Positions 27,635 to 38,633 of a DNA stretch of 64,000 nt are shown one piece after another. The notes below the pieces were generated by a model. It was not told the DNA's origin, ran no database searches, and was given only the letters and a program-made list of their open reading frames with translations. The stretch is taken from the NCBI RefSeq assembly GCF_003957375.1, contig NZ_CP025473.1:470001-534000 (forward strand), in the 5' to 3' direction. This stretch comes from Enterococcus mundtii (GTDB lineage Bacteria; Bacillota; Bacilli; Lactobacillales; Enterococcaceae). The position numbers were made by a program, and so were the translations under genes. How positions within the stretch are numbered: the stretch's first letter is position 1; each line of letters begins with the position of its first letter.

Positions 27635-29025
27635 TGGCTAAGTATCGATTAATTGCAGCAACCGGTTGTCCGACAGGTATCGCCCACACGTATATGGCAC
27701 AAGAAGCACTGGAACAGGCAGCAAAGAAAAAAGGCATTTCAATCAAGGTGGAGACCCATGGTCAAGTAGGGGTAGAAAATCAACTGACGGAACAAGAAAT
27801 CATTGAAGCAGAAGCAGTGATTATTGCGGCGGATAAAGATGTCCAATCGGAAAGATTTGCTGGGAAAAGGATCATTGATGTTTCTGTTTCGAAAGGGATC
27901 AAAGAAGCCGATCAATTGATTGCTGCGGTTTTGAACGGTGAAGGTGTGATTTCTGAAAAAATCGAAAGGGCCGAAGGAGACAAGGAAAAACAACATGTAC
28001 AACAAAGCGTGGGGCATGAAATCTATAAGAACTTAATGAATGGGGTTTCCCACATGTTGCCTTTTGTTGTCAGTGGTGGGGTCTTGATTGCGATTTCTTT
28101 TTTATGGGGCATCTATTCTGCTGATCCAACGAATGCACAATACAATGAATTTGCTGCGAGTTTGAATCGAATCGGTGGTTTTGCGATGAGTATGATGGTG
28201 CCAATCCTTTCCGCGTTTATTGCTGAAGGAATTGCAAAACGTCCTGGACTCGTTGTTGGTTTTGTCGGTGGATTGATTGCCTCAGATGGTGGCACAGGTT
28301 TTTTAGGTGGGATTATCTCAGGTTTCTTGGCAGGTTATGTGGTGTTGGGGCTAATGAGAGTATTGAAAATTTTACCTAAAACACTGGATGGTTTAAAAGC
28401 GATATTCTTGTATCCTGTCCTAGGAGTGTTAACTACTGGTTTGATCATGACGGTCATTTCAGAACCGATGGCTAGTATCAATGAGGGAATGATGGATTTT
28501 CTAGCAGGTTTTGAAAACTCAAGTCCCTTAGTGTTAGGGGTGATCGTCGGTTGTATGTGTGCATTCGATATGGGTGGTCCGATCAATAAAGCAGCCTATG
28601 TTACTGGGACTGCTCTGTTAGCACAAGGAAATACTAGCTTTATGGCGGGCGTTTCTGCAGCCTGTATTGCTCCGCCGTTGATTACAGGCTTTGCTGTCTT
28701 GCTTTTTGGGAAATACTTCGAGCCAAACGAAAAGAATGCTGGTCTAGTGAATTTCATTTTAGGTTCAACACATATTACGGAAGGGGCGATTCCTTTTGCA
28801 GCAAAAGATCCGCTTCGTGTCTTGCCGATCATGATGCTTGGTTCGTCGATCGCCGCTGTATTGACCTATTTCTTTCGCGTACAAGTACCGGCACCCCATG
28901 GCGGATTTCTCGTTTTACCAGTAGTGACGCATGGCTTACTGTGGGTGCTTGCGATTCTTGCTGGTTCTGTTGTCGGCGGAGTATTACTAGGCTTGGTTCA
29001 AAAAAGAAAGTCACTGAGTGTGTGA
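27634..29025 (+). CDS. PTS fructose-family EIIBC component
   Basis: A 463-residue permease. N-terminal EIIB of the fructose type has the phosphocysteine Cys12 in ATGCPTGIAHT. A linker leads to a multi-span EIIC beginning at LMNGVSHMLPFVVSGGVL (near 135), with the signature GSTHITEGAIPFA. Start overlaps the kinase stop by one base. The EIIA is encoded separately just downstream. Transports and phosphorylates a ketose at C1. Confidence 0.93.
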   Translation: MAKYRLIAATGCPTGIAHTYMAQEALEQAAKKKGISIKVETHGQVGVENQLTEQEIIEAEAVIIAADKDVQSERFAGKRIIDVSVSKGIKEADQLIAAVLNGEGVISEKIERAEGDKEKQHVQQSVGHEIYKNLMNGVSHMLPFVVSGGVLIAISFLWGIYSADPTNAQYNEFAASLNRIGGFAMSMMVPILSAFIAEGIAKRPGLVVGFVGGLIASDGGTGFLGGIISGFLAGYVVLGLMRVLKILPKTLDGLKAIFLYPVLGVLTTGLIMTVISEPMASINEGMMDFLAGFENSSPLVLGVIVGCMCAFDMGGPINKAAYVTGTALLAQGNTSFMAGVSAACIAPPLITGFAVLLFGKYFEPNEKNAGLVNFILGSTHITEGAIPFAAKDPLRVLPIMMLGSSIAAVLTYFFRVQVPAPHGGFLVLPVVTHGLLWVLAILAGSVVGGVLLGLVQKRKSLSV

Positions 29026-29044
29026 AAGGGAGAGGATTCATTTG

Positions 29045-29500
29045 ATGGGAAATTTATTTGTTTATACCAATGTGACGGCGAATACTCGTGAAGCGGTATT
29101 TGAGTTTCTTTCAACAAAAATCGTCGAGGTAGGAAAAGCGACCAATGAACAGGCGGTCAAAATCGGCTTGAAACAACGAGAGGCAGAAGGCACGACTGGT
29201 ATGATGGATGGCTTTGCGATCCCTCATGCGAAAAGTGAAAGTATAGAAGAACCAACGATCATGATCTTGAAATTAACGAATACAGTGGCCTGGGATAGTT
29301 TAGACGGTCAACCGATCAAGTATGTGATTGCGTTGTTTATTCCAGCCAAAGAAGCAGGAACCAGTCATTTGGCGCTTCTTTCGCAAATGGCACGAATGTT
29401 GCTGGATGATAGTTTTAAACAGGCATTTATTGCGGCTCCCAACCAAGAAGAAATTGTTGGTTTGATTGAGTCTAAGTTAGAAGGGATGTTAAGAATATGA
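29045..29500 (+). CDS. PTS fructose-family EIIA component
   Basis: A 151-residue EIIA of the PTS nitrogen/fructose fold, with the phosphorylated His61 in [12 protein letters not shown] 29045 is chosen over an earlier GTG at 29018, since GGGAGAGG sits between the two. Passes phosphate from HPr to the EIIB domain of the preceding gene. Four-nt overlap with the aldolase gene. Confidence 0.9.
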   Translation: MGNLFVYTNVTANTREAVFEFLSTKIVEVGKATNEQAVKIGLKQREAEGTTGMMDGFAIPHAKSESIEEPTIMILKLTNTVAWDSLDGQPIKYVIALFIPAKEAGTSHLALLSQMARMLLDDSFKQAFIAAPNQEEIVGLIESKLEGMLRI

Positions 29501-30480
29501 GGAAAGTATCTGCGGAAAAATATCAGGCATTGGTAAACATGAGTAATCCAGACGGAATCATTGGGGCTCTAGCAATTGATCAAAGAGGGGCATTGAAAAA
29601 AATGATAGCGAGACATCAAGAGGAGGTCAAAGTGGATGATTTGATCCATTTCAAAGAACTCGTGTCCGAAGAATTGACACCTTTTGCTTCTTCGATTCTT
29701 TTAGATCCAGAATATGGGTTGCCCGCTGCCGAAAAACGCGTCAAGACAGCTGGACTATTGTTGGCTTATGAGAAAACAGGATATGATACAACGCTACCTG
29801 GACGTTTGCCAGATACTTTAGCTTTTTGGTCAGTCAAAAGGCTAAAAGAAGCTGGAGCAGATGGCTGCAAATTCTTGCTTTACTATGATGTCGACGAAAG
29901 CGAAGAAGTCAATGAACGGAAACAGGCATATGTAGAAAGAATCGGTTCAGAATGTCTGGCGGAAGATCTTCCTTTCTTTTTAGAATTGCTATCTTATGAT
30001 GCAACGATCCCAGATACGACCTCCAAAGAATATGCCAAGATCAAACCAAAAAAAGTCATTGAAATGATGGAAATATTCTCAGAGCCGAGGTTCAATGTGG
30101 ATGTCCTGAAGGTAGAAGTACCTGTCAATATGACTTATGTTGAGGGTTTTGGAGAAGAAATCATTTATTCCAAGCAAGAGGCGTCCGCTTTCTTCATCAA
30201 GCAAAGCCAAGCCACTGACTTACCGTTTATTTTTCTGAGTGCAGGTGTCAGTGCCAAAGGATTCCAAGAAACGTTACACTTTGCCAAAAACGCTGGGTCT
30301 TCGTTCAATGGTGTTTTATGTGGGCGAGCTACATGGGCAGGTGGCGTGGTACCTTTTGCAGATCAAGGGGGAAAGGCGGCAAAAAAATGGCTAGCTGAAC
30401 AAGGAAGAAACAACATTGAGGAATTAAATGGCGTCTTGATGAAGACAGCTTCGCCTTGGCAAAATAAGATTTGTCGCTAG
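29497..30480 (+). CDS. lacD1: Tagatose 1,6-bisphosphate aldolase (LacD family), copy 1
   Basis: A 327-residue class I aldolase with [24 protein letters not shown], the KVEVPVNM strand with the Schiff-base lysine, and FLSAGVS. It splits the bisphosphate into dihydroxyacetone phosphate and glyceraldehyde 3-phosphate. Last gene of the PTS-kinase operon; a terminator follows. A close paralogue lies at 32799. Confidence 0.92.
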   Translation: MRKVSAEKYQALVNMSNPDGIIGALAIDQRGALKKMIARHQEEVKVDDLIHFKELVSEELTPFASSILLDPEYGLPAAEKRVKTAGLLLAYEKTGYDTTLPGRLPDTLAFWSVKRLKEAGADGCKFLLYYDVDESEEVNERKQAYVERIGSECLAEDLPFFLELLSYDATIPDTTSKEYAKIKPKKVIEMMEIFSEPRFNVDVLKVEVPVNMTYVEGFGEEIIYSKQEASAFFIKQSQATDLPFIFLSAGVSAKGFQETLHFAKNAGSSFNGVLCGRATWAGGVVPFADQGGKAAKKWLAEQGRNNIEELNGVLMKTASPWQNKICR

Positions 30481-30509
30481 TTGGTTAGTCATCTTGAAAT
30501 AGTAAATAG

Positions 30510-30556
30510 AAACACTTTGAGCGCCTAGACATGGCAAATGAAGTGTTTTTTTTTTT
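30510..30556 (+). terminator. Terminator after the ketose PTS operon
   Basis: AAACACTT (30510-30517) pairs with AAGTGTTT (30541-30548), followed by a long T-run. Confidence 0.8.
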
Positions 30557-30747
30557 TGTTATTTTTCATTGGAATTTAGCGGAATGGAAGAAAAAGAATC
30601 GTTGGATTTGTTCATTATTTTATAAATTTTCTAGTATAACAAGCTTTTTTTAGGCTAAGCTTTATGTTTCTTTTTATGAGGGTTATGCTGTTTTTTTATT
30701 TTAAGTGGTATTTTCGAGGTATTTAAAATTTTTTTATATATAGTTAA

Positions 30748-30761
30748 TGTAAACGTTGTTA
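30748..30761 (+). promoter_or_regulatory. Candidate cre site (CcpA) before the GntR-PTS operon
   Basis: TGTAAACGTTGTTA matches the cre consensus TGWAANCGNTNWCA at 13 of 14 positions, upstream of the operon promoter. Suggests catabolite repression. Confidence 0.55.
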
Positions 30762-30788
30762 TGTAGAGGTTTTTAAACGATTTTTATG

Positions 30789-30817
30789 TTGACAGCTAGT
30801 TATTATTACTTTACGAT
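30789..30817 (+). promoter_or_regulatory. SigA-type promoter of the GntR-AgaS-LacD-PTS operon
   Basis: TTGACA (30789-30794), a 17-nt spacer and TACGAT (30812-30817), 38 nt before the gntR-type start. Confidence 0.7.
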
Positions 30818-30824
30818 TGTCTTG

Positions 30825-30836
30825 TGGTTATAACCA
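30825..30836. promoter_or_regulatory. Palindromic operator candidate for the GntR-type regulator
   Basis: TGGTTATAACCA is a perfect 12-bp palindrome just downstream of the -10 box, between promoter and regulator gene. The position fits autorepression by a GntR/HutC-family repressor. Confidence 0.55.
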
Positions 30837-30854
30837 GTTGGAAGGGGTAAAGAA

Positions 30855-31598
30855 ATGGAAAATTCTCGTAAAGGGAAACCGTTATATTATCAACTAGTTG
30901 ATGTGCTAAAGAAACGAATTGAGACAGAAATGATCCCCCATGATAAATTGCTGTCTGAGAGGGAATTATGTCTCTACTATGGTGTGAGTCGGACGACGGT
31001 TCGATTGGCATTACGGGAATTAGAAACACTTGGCTATATTTATAAAAAACATGGAAAAGGGACGTTTGTCAGTGACTTATCGCATCAAGCAGCGAGTTTA
31101 GCAGGTGCTTACAGCTTCACAGAAGAAATGTTGGCATTGGGGCGTACACCGAAAACGGTTATTTTAGCTTTTGAAAAACAAGCTGCGACTAAGCAGTTGG
31201 CTGAATGTTTGAATCTCAATTTAGGCGAAGCGATTTTCAAGATCAAACGATTACGTTTGGCGAACGATGTACCTTTAATGGTTGAGCGATCTTATTTACC
31301 AGCAAAACTATTTCTTGGTCTTGATTTATCGTTATTGGAAAGTAAGCCTTTATATGATGTCTTTCTGCAGGATTTTGATCAACATGTCCAAGTGGCAGAA
31401 GAAGAATTCTATGCGAGTATTGTGTACGCAACAGATGCGGAGTTACTGCACATCTGTGATGGTGCGCCGATCCTACATTTGAAACGGACGACATTCAATA
31501 TTAAAAACGAGATCATCGAATACACCGATAGTATCGCAAGAGCAGACCAATTCCATTATAAGATCCGTCATGTTCGGAGTAATCTAGGAGGAAAATAA
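30855..31598 (+). CDS. GntR/HutC-family transcriptional regulator with UTRA domain
   Basis: A 247-residue regulator: N-terminal winged helix (LCLYYGVSRTTVRLALRE... GKGTFV) and a C-terminal UTRA ligand-binding domain (LMVERSYLPA near 142). It leads an operon of AgaS-like isomerase, LacD and mannose-type PTS. UTRA regulators of this kind sense sugar phosphates. Separated from the next gene by 1 nt. Start ATG follows TTGGAAGGGG. Confidence 0.9.
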   Translation: MENSRKGKPLYYQLVDVLKKRIETEMIPHDKLLSERELCLYYGVSRTTVRLALRELETLGYIYKKHGKGTFVSDLSHQAASLAGAYSFTEEMLALGRTPKTVILAFEKQAATKQLAECLNLNLGEAIFKIKRLRLANDVPLMVERSYLPAKLFLGLDLSLLESKPLYDVFLQDFDQHVQVAEEEFYASIVYATDAELLHICDGAPILHLKRTTFNIKNEIIEYTDSIARADQFHYKIRHVRSNLGGK

Positions 31599-31599
31599 C

Positions 31600-32793
31600 A
31601 TGTTTGAACTGTCGAAGGATGAATTAGAAAAAATAGGGGCAAGGATCACTACAGAAGAAATCAAACAACAACCAAATCTGTGGGAAGTGGTTGTGGACAT
31701 CTTAGAAGAGAAGAAAAATGAATTAACTCTTTTCTTTGATGAACTTGAAAAACAAGCAAACAAGCAACAAATCCAAGTCATCTTTACCGGTGCAGGCTCT
31801 TCTCAATATGTAGGCGATACGCTTGTTCCTTACTTGAATGAGCATGGAGACACCAAACGATTTGCTTTTCATAGTTTTGGTACGACTGATATTGTTGCTT
31901 CGCCAAGAGAGTATTTGTTTCCGGATCAACCCACGTTATTGATTTCGTTTGCTAGAAGTGGCAATAGTCCGGAAAGTCTGGCAGCGGTCAAAATCGCCGA
32001 TCAAGTGGTGGATACGTTGTTTCATTTAGCGATTACGTGTGCAGAAGATGGACAATTAGCACAAGTTGCACGTGAACAATCGCAACATTTCTTGTTGTTG
32101 ATGCCACAAAAAGCAAATGATGCTGGCTTTGCCATGACAGGTAGTTTTACATGTATGTTATTGAGTGCCCTTTGGCTGTTTGATCAAACGAACCAAGAAA
32201 CAAAACAAAAGTATGTTAATTCCTTGATCCGTATCGGCAAAGATGTTCTAAAAAGAGAGCAAGAACTGAGCCAATTTTTAGCAGTACCGTTCAATCGGGT
32301 CGCATATCTTGGTTCAGGTAGCTTGGCTGGCGCCACAAGAGAAGCACAGCTGAAAATCTTAGAGTTGACTGCTGGGAAAATCGCGACGATCTTTGATTCT
32401 TCGATGGGCTTTCGTCATGGACCAAAATCCTTTGTCAATGAGCAAACCTTAGTGATTGGGTTTGTGACGAACCAAGAGTACACACGCAACTATGATTTAG
32501 ATATTTTAGAGGAAATCAATGGCAATGCTATTGCTGCAAAGGTGTTAGCCATTGCTCAATCGACGCAAAGAGACTTTTCTGGAGCAAACTTTTTCCTAGA
32601 ACCAGTCGCGCTAGAATTACCCGATGCCTATCTATCTGTTGTGATGATCCTGACCGCACAAATCATTGCTTTGCAGATGTCGATCCAAGTCGGAAATACG
32701 CCTGACACACCTTCACCGACAGGAACGGTGAATCGAGTAGTCAAAGGTGTGACGATCCATGCGTACCAAAATGAATCACAAGGAGGTCAATAA
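31600..32793 (+). CDS. agaS: SIS-domain aldose-ketose isomerase/deaminase (AgaS-like)
   Basis: A 397-residue double SIS-domain protein: [13 protein letters not shown] near 60, [11 protein letters not shown] near 113, then a second SIS with [24 protein letters not shown] and GFRHGPKSF. AgaS family members act as galactosamine-6-phosphate deaminase/isomerase, giving tagatose 6-phosphate. The LacD gene next door supports a galactosamine-type substrate. No deacetylase (AgaA/NagA) is in the operon. Confidence 0.87.
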   Translation: MFELSKDELEKIGARITTEEIKQQPNLWEVVVDILEEKKNELTLFFDELEKQANKQQIQVIFTGAGSSQYVGDTLVPYLNEHGDTKRFAFHSFGTTDIVASPREYLFPDQPTLLISFARSGNSPESLAAVKIADQVVDTLFHLAITCAEDGQLAQVAREQSQHFLLLMPQKANDAGFAMTGSFTCMLLSALWLFDQTNQETKQKYVNSLIRIGKDVLKREQELSQFLAVPFNRVAYLGSGSLAGATREAQLKILELTAGKIATIFDSSMGFRHGPKSFVNEQTLVIGFVTNQEYTRNYDLDILEEINGNAIAAKVLAIAQSTQRDFSGANFFLEPVALELPDAYLSVVMILTAQIIALQMSIQVGNTPDTPSPTGTVNRVVKGVTIHAYQNESQGGQ

Positions 32794-32798
32794 AAACG

Positions 32799-33776
32799 AT
32801 GACACCAAATAAGAAAAAAGCGATGGAACGATTAGCAACAAAAGACGGCATCATCAGTGCATTAGCAATCGATCAGCGGGGGGCATTGAAGAAAATGCTG
32901 TCGGCTTTAGGAGAAACACCCACAGATGAACAATTGATTGAGTTCAAAGCGTTGGTTTCTCGTGAGTTGACGCCCTATGCTTCAGCTATTTTATTAGATC
33001 CTGAATATGGTTTGCCTGCGGCCAAAGTACGTGATCAATCCGCTGGTTTGCTCTTGGCATATGAAAAAACGGGTTATGACGTATCGACTCCTGGACGTTT
33101 ACCAGATCTATTAGGAGACTGGTCTTCCTTGAGATTAAAAGAAGAACAAGCAGATGCAGTGAAATTTTTACTTTATTATGACGTTGATGAAGATCCAAAA
33201 ATCAATCATTTGAAACATGTCTTTATTGAACGTCTAGGAAGTGAATGTGCAGGAGAGGATCGCCCGTTTTATTTAGAACTGCTTTCTTATGATGCAAACA
33301 TAAATGATAACGCTTCATCGGAGTATGCAAAGGTCAAACCGCATAAAGTGATTGAAATGATGAGAGAATTTTCAAAGCCTCGCTACCAAGTAGATGTTTT
33401 GAAAGTCGAAGTACCAGTCAATATGAACTTTGTCGAAGGTTTTGGTGACAAGGAAATCGTCTATAGTCAAAAAGAAGCAGCTGACTTTTTCAAGGCACAA
33501 AGCGAGGCGACTCACTTGCCATTCATTTTCTTGAGTGCGGGTGTATCTTCTGAATTATTCCAACAAACACTAGTCTTTGCTCATGAGTCAGGTTCCACCT
33601 TCAATGGTGTCTTGTGCGGAAGAGCGACTTGGAAAGATGGCGTCAAAGCTTATGTAGATGCTGGGAAAGAAGGAGCCATCAAATGGCTACGGACACAAGG
33701 TAGAAAGAATATTGAGAACTTGAATCAAGTAATCAACCAGACAGCAACACCTTGGTATCAAAAAACAGGTGAATAA
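32799..33776 (+). CDS. lacD2: Tagatose 1,6-bisphosphate aldolase (LacD family), copy 2
   Basis: A 325-residue paralogue of the aldolase at 29497, with the same [32 protein letters not shown] and FLSAGVS motifs. It lies 5 nt after agaS. No tagatose-6-phosphate kinase is encoded in this operon, so it may depend on the kinase at 26702 or one elsewhere. Confidence 0.92.
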   Translation: MTPNKKKAMERLATKDGIISALAIDQRGALKKMLSALGETPTDEQLIEFKALVSRELTPYASAILLDPEYGLPAAKVRDQSAGLLLAYEKTGYDVSTPGRLPDLLGDWSSLRLKEEQADAVKFLLYYDVDEDPKINHLKHVFIERLGSECAGEDRPFYLELLSYDANINDNASSEYAKVKPHKVIEMMREFSKPRYQVDVLKVEVPVNMNFVEGFGDKEIVYSQKEAADFFKAQSEATHLPFIFLSAGVSSELFQQTLVFAHESGSTFNGVLCGRATWKDGVKAYVDAGKEGAIKWLRTQGRKNIENLNQVINQTATPWYQKTGE

Positions 33777-33790
33777 TGTAAGCGCTACCT
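33777..33790 (+). promoter_or_regulatory. Weak cre-like site between lacD2 and the PTS genes
   Basis: TGTAAGCGCTACCT matches the cre consensus at 12 of 14 positions, directly after the lacD2 stop. It may be a roadblock-type CcpA site or chance. Confidence 0.35.
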
Positions 33791-33833
33791 TTGGTTTAAG
33801 AATGATAAATTTAGTGGTAAAGGAGAATGAACA

Positions 33834-34313
33834 ATGGCAATTATTGGTGTAAGAATCGATGGACGTTTGATACATGGACAAGTCGCGAATCTTTGGGTAA
33901 CGAAGTTGTCGATTACTCGGATACTAGTTGTAGATGATGAGGTTGCAATGAATACAGTAGAAAAAAGTGGCTTGAAATTAGCCACACCAGCAGGAGTAAA
34001 GTTAAGTGTCTTACCGATTGAAAAAGCTGCAGAGAATATTCTCGCTGGGAAATATGACTCCCAACGCTTACTGATCGTCGCCAAAAAACCTGATCGATTA
34101 TTGAAACTTGTTGAACGAGGCGTGCCGATCAAGGAAGTCAATGTAGGGAATATGTCTCAGACAAATGAAACCAGATCAATCACCAAATCGATCAATGTGG
34201 TGGAAAAGGATATGGAGGATTTCAAACAGTTACATGCGCGTGGGGTCCATTTGACCGCACAAATGGTACCAAGTGATAAATCAGAAGATTTTATGAGTCT
34301 TTTGAATAAATAA
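33834..34313 (+). CDS. PTS mannose-family EIIB component
   Basis: A 159-residue EIIB of the mannose/sorbose class, phosphorylated on His14 in VRIDGRLIHGQVANLW. The remaining EMTNE-type motif appears as NVGNMSQTNETRSI near residue 104. Start ATG with AAAGGAG upstream. Part of the IIB-IIC-IID-IIA set, for amino sugar or related hexose uptake by context. Confidence 0.93.
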   Translation: MAIIGVRIDGRLIHGQVANLWVTKLSITRILVVDDEVAMNTVEKSGLKLATPAGVKLSVLPIEKAAENILAGKYDSQRLLIVAKKPDRLLKLVERGVPIKEVNVGNMSQTNETRSITKSINVVEKDMEDFKQLHARGVHLTAQMVPSDKSEDFMSLLNK

Positions 34314-34326
34314 GGGGGTTAAGTAG

Positions 34327-35217
34327 ATGTCCATTCAATGGTGGCAAATCTTATTATTATCTTTATATGCAGGTTATCAGATTTTAGATGAACTACAAAT
34401 TTATTCCTCAATGAGTGCCCCCGTTTTTGCCGGTTTGTTCACCGGATTAGTCATGGGGGATTTACAAGCTGGATTGATCATCGGTGGTAGTATGCAATTG
34501 ACCGTTCTAGGTGTTGGAACATTTGGCGGTGCTTCAAGGATCGATGCAAACTCCGGAACGATACTAGCAACTGCTTTTTCCATCTCATTAGGGATGAATC
34601 CAGAACAGGCAATTGCGGCTATTGCAGTTCCTGTCGCTAGTTTAATGATCCAATTGGATATTTTAGCTCGATTTGCGAATACGTACTTCGCTCATCGTAT
34701 CGACCAACATGTCGAAACAATGAATTATCAAGCAATTGAACGCAATTATTTATTAGGTGCTCTTCCTTGGTCCTTGTCACGTTTGATCCCTGTCTTTTTA
34801 GCCTTAGCATTTGGTGGCGGATTAGTCGAAAACGTCGTCGCTGTACTAAATGGCGAGTTGAAATGGTTAGGCGATGGCTTATCTGTCGCAGGAGCCGTTT
34901 TACCAGCTGTTGGTTTTGCTATTTTACTACGCTATTTACCGGTCAAGAAACATTTTCCCTATCTGATTTTAGGTTTTACGATCACTGCCTTATTAGCAAC
35001 GTTGTTCTCAAATGTCCAGTTGCTTGGCACGAGTGTCGCAAGTGTCGTCAAAGATTTGCCGGCAACCTTCAATTCATTACCGATGTTGGCAGTAGCAATG
35101 ATCGGTTTCTCTTTAGCAGCGATCAGCTATAAAAACAATCAACGAACAGAAAACCAGCAAGTAGCAAGTCCCCATACAACCTCTGAGGAAGGAGAAATCG
35201 AAGATGACGAAATCTAA
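34327..35217 (+). CDS. PTS mannose-family EIIC component
   Basis: A 296-residue integral membrane EIIC (ManY/AgaW type) with many spans. Signature LGVGTFGGASRIDANSGT sits near residue 60, and the acidic tail EEGEIEDDEI is cytoplasmic. Its end overlaps the EIID start by 14 nt. Confidence 0.92.
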   Translation: MSIQWWQILLLSLYAGYQILDELQIYSSMSAPVFAGLFTGLVMGDLQAGLIIGGSMQLTVLGVGTFGGASRIDANSGTILATAFSISLGMNPEQAIAAIAVPVASLMIQLDILARFANTYFAHRIDQHVETMNYQAIERNYLLGALPWSLSRLIPVFLALAFGGGLVENVVAVLNGELKWLGDGLSVAGAVLPAVGFAILLRYLPVKKHFPYLILGFTITALLATLFSNVQLLGTSVASVVKDLPATFNSLPMLAVAMIGFSLAAISYKNNQRTENQQVASPHTTSEEGEIEDDEI

Positions 35218-36012
35218 TTACAAGTTAACGAAAGAAGACTTTACACAAATCAACCGCCGAAGCTTGTTGACCTTCCAATTAGGCTGGAATTATGAGCGGA
35301 TGCAAGGTTCAGGTTATCTCTATACGATCCTGCCACAATTGCGAAAAATCTACGGAGATGATACGCCGGAATTAAAAGAAATAATGAAGACTCATACACA
35401 ATTTTTTAATACCTCTAACTTTTTCAACACGATCATTACTGGGATCGATTTAGCAATTGAAGAAAAAGAGGGCATTGCTGCAAAAGAAACCATTTCCGGG
35501 ATGAAAGCTGGATTGATGGGGCCTTTCGCCGCGATTGGCGATTCCATTTTCGCCGCATTGATCCCGACCATTTTTGGGGCATTAGCCGCAAATATGGCAA
35601 TTAATGGGAACCCGCGGGGATTTTTATCTGGATAGTAGCACAAATCGCAGTCATGGTCTTTCGTTGGAAACAATTGCAATTTGCTTATAAGGAAGGAATT
35701 TCTTTAGTGACCACGATGCAATCACGGTTAACAGCCCTCACAGATGCCGCCACTTTGTTAGGGGTGTTTATGGTCGGGGCATTAGTTGCTACAATGGTGA
35801 ATGTACAAGTTTCCTGGGCGCCGAGCATTGGTGATGTGACGATGAACATGCAAAATAATATTGATATGATCCTGCCTAAATTATTACCAGCCGCGATCGT
35901 TGGTGGTGTCTATTGGTTATTAGGCAAAAAGAATATGACATCCACAAGAGCAATTTTTATCGTCTTGATCATCTGTGTCGTTTTATCCGCTTTAGGTGTG
36001 ATTTCAAAATAG
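35204..36012 (+). pseudogene. PTS mannose-family EIID component, split by a one-base frameshift
   Basis: The first 143 residues (LTKEDFTQINRRSL... AIGDSIFAALIPT) read as EIID up to NGNPRG at about 35620, then hit a stop at 35633. The remaining protein (IVAQIAVMVFRWKQLQF... then 35653-36012) continues in another frame. Adding one G to the GGGG run at 35616-35619 restores NPRGIFIWIVAQ and a full protein of about 270 residues. Either a sequence error or a true inactivating or phase-variable mutation. If real, the transporter lacks a working IID. Confidence 0.88.
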
Positions 36013-36025
36013 GAGAGTGGTGAAA

Positions 36026-36427
36026 ATGAGCAAACAGTTAGTTCTTGTCAGTCACGGAGGACTTTGTGAAGGACTAAAGGCAAGTACCGAAATGATCATG
36101 GGACCGCAAGCTCATATTCATACTGTGGCTTTATTGCCAGAAGAAGGAACAGAGGACTTCAAAGAAAAATTTCTTGCGGTCGTTTCTTCGTTGGAAGACT
36201 ATGTCGTTTTTTGTGATTTGATGGGTGGGACACCTGCAAATAGTATTGCTCAATTGATCATGGAAGGCGAAGCAATCGAATTATATGCAGGCATGAATAT
36301 GCCAATGGTCATCGAATTTATCAATAGTCAAATGGTTGGATCGGCGCCGGAATATGTTCGCTCTGGTGCAGAAAATATTCTGAATGTGAACCAAGTGATT
36401 GCTGCATTGGCTGAAGATGACGAATAA
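36026..36427 (+). CDS. PTS mannose-family EIIA component
   Basis: A 133-residue EIIA domain with phosphohistidine His10 in LVLVSHGGLCEG and the DLMGGTPAN loop. ATG 36026 is chosen over GTG 36017 because AGGAG lies about 10 nt upstream. Last gene of the operon. Confidence 0.9.
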   Translation: MSKQLVLVSHGGLCEGLKASTEMIMGPQAHIHTVALLPEEGTEDFKEKFLAVVSSLEDYVVFCDLMGGTPANSIAQLIMEGEAIELYAGMNMPMVIEFINSQMVGSAPEYVRSGAENILNVNQVIAALAEDDE

Positions 36428-36435
36428 ATCAATAT

Positions 36436-36464
36436 TTGACAACGTTTACAAAAAATAGTATCTT
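36436..36464 (+). promoter_or_regulatory. Promoter with overlapping cre site before the GH1 gene
   Basis: TTGACA (36436-36441), 17-nt spacer, TATCTT (36459-36464). A cre match TGACAACGTTTACA (36437-36450, 13 of 14) covers the -35 box, so CcpA would block initiation. Confidence 0.65.
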
Positions 36465-36472
36465 TTTAGTTA

Positions 36473-36543
36473 GGATAGTGATTATTCAGTTAAGCTAGAC
36501 CTGATCAACGGCCTTTTTAGGTGGTAGATTGGGTCTTTTTTTA
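36473..36543 (+). terminator. Leader terminator with RAT-like sequence (antitermination) before the GH1 gene
   Basis: AGACCTGATC (36497-36506) pairs with GATTGGGTCT, followed by T7: an intrinsic terminator in the 5' leader, 60 nt before the gene. The 29 nt just before and overlapping its 5' arm (36473-36501, GGATAGTG...GCTAGACC) resemble the RAT target of BglG/SacY/LicT antiterminators in length and end sequences. The inner stem fits poorly, so RAT is tentative. Alternatively it simply ends the PTS operon. Confidence 0.55.
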
Positions 36544-36602
36544 TACCCAACGGCAGAATAACTGCGGTAAGGCTATCATATCAAACTGAAAAGGGGCAAT
36601 GA

Positions 36603-38036
<1,434 letters not shown>

Positions 38037-38045
38037 TTCGGTAGA

Positions 38046-38083
38046 AAATAGCCCACCTCCAATCGACTGGATGTGGGCTATTT
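38046..38083 (+). terminator. Terminator after the GH1 gene
   Basis: AAATAGCCCAC (38046-38056) pairs with GTGGGCTATTT (38073-38083); TCCA/TGGA extend the stem. Confidence 0.75.
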
Positions 38084-38316
38084 AGTGAGTGATTTTGCAG
38101 GTTATGAGTCTAAAACCAACGATTATGATCGATTTGATCTAGACGAAGTCAACTCATGCTATAGTAAAAAAGTTGCTTCTGACAGATAGTGGGGGTTGGG
38201 GAGCAGAGGTAACGGAATAGGACGCTCTTTTAACCAAATAATTAAAAAATATCCTAAGAAAAAGAGAAAGGGTGTTATTGTTAGACGATAACCGCTAGGA
38301 TAGAAGGAGAGAAATA

Positions 38317-38601
38317 GTGAGAAAAATCAAAAATATCCAAATCATTCGATTGATCAAAATCATCCAGTTCGGTCTTTATTTTATGTCATTGTTTTTGTTT
38401 GCAAAATCCAGATATAAAGTGGCACTGTTGCCTTTATCAGGTGGGATGATATTAGAAGTACAACTCCCTAGAAATTTTGGTTGGGGATTTGTAAAAAATA
38501 AGAAAAATGTCTTTCTTTCTTCGAAAAAAACATGGGTCGAACCAATGATTGCTTTGATTGTTTTAATATTTTTGGTTGGTTTCGCATGTTATTTCCTGTA
38601 A
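38317..38601 (+). CDS. Small two-span membrane protein, paralogue 3
   Basis: A 94-residue protein starting at GTG (AAGGAGAG upstream). Its topology is the same as the proteins at 24848 and 25366: a first hydrophobic region (IIQFGLYFMSLFLFA), a basic middle (KNKKNVFLSSKKTW), and a C-terminal span (IALIVLIFLVGFACYFL). Only distant identity. It sits just upstream of the guanidino-enzyme gene, possibly one transcript. Confidence 0.62.
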   Translation: MRKIKNIQIIRLIKIIQFGLYFMSLFLFAKSRYKVALLPLSGGMILEVQLPRNFGWGFVKNKKNVFLSSKKTWVEPMIALIVLIFLVGFACYFL

Positions 38602-38633
38602 AGATTCGAACAAATCGAGGAGGAGCAGAAACG

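Noticed and set aside
31282-31482. Overlapping frame inside the GntR gene
   Set aside because: It lies wholly within a well-supported gene in another frame, with no ribosome site.
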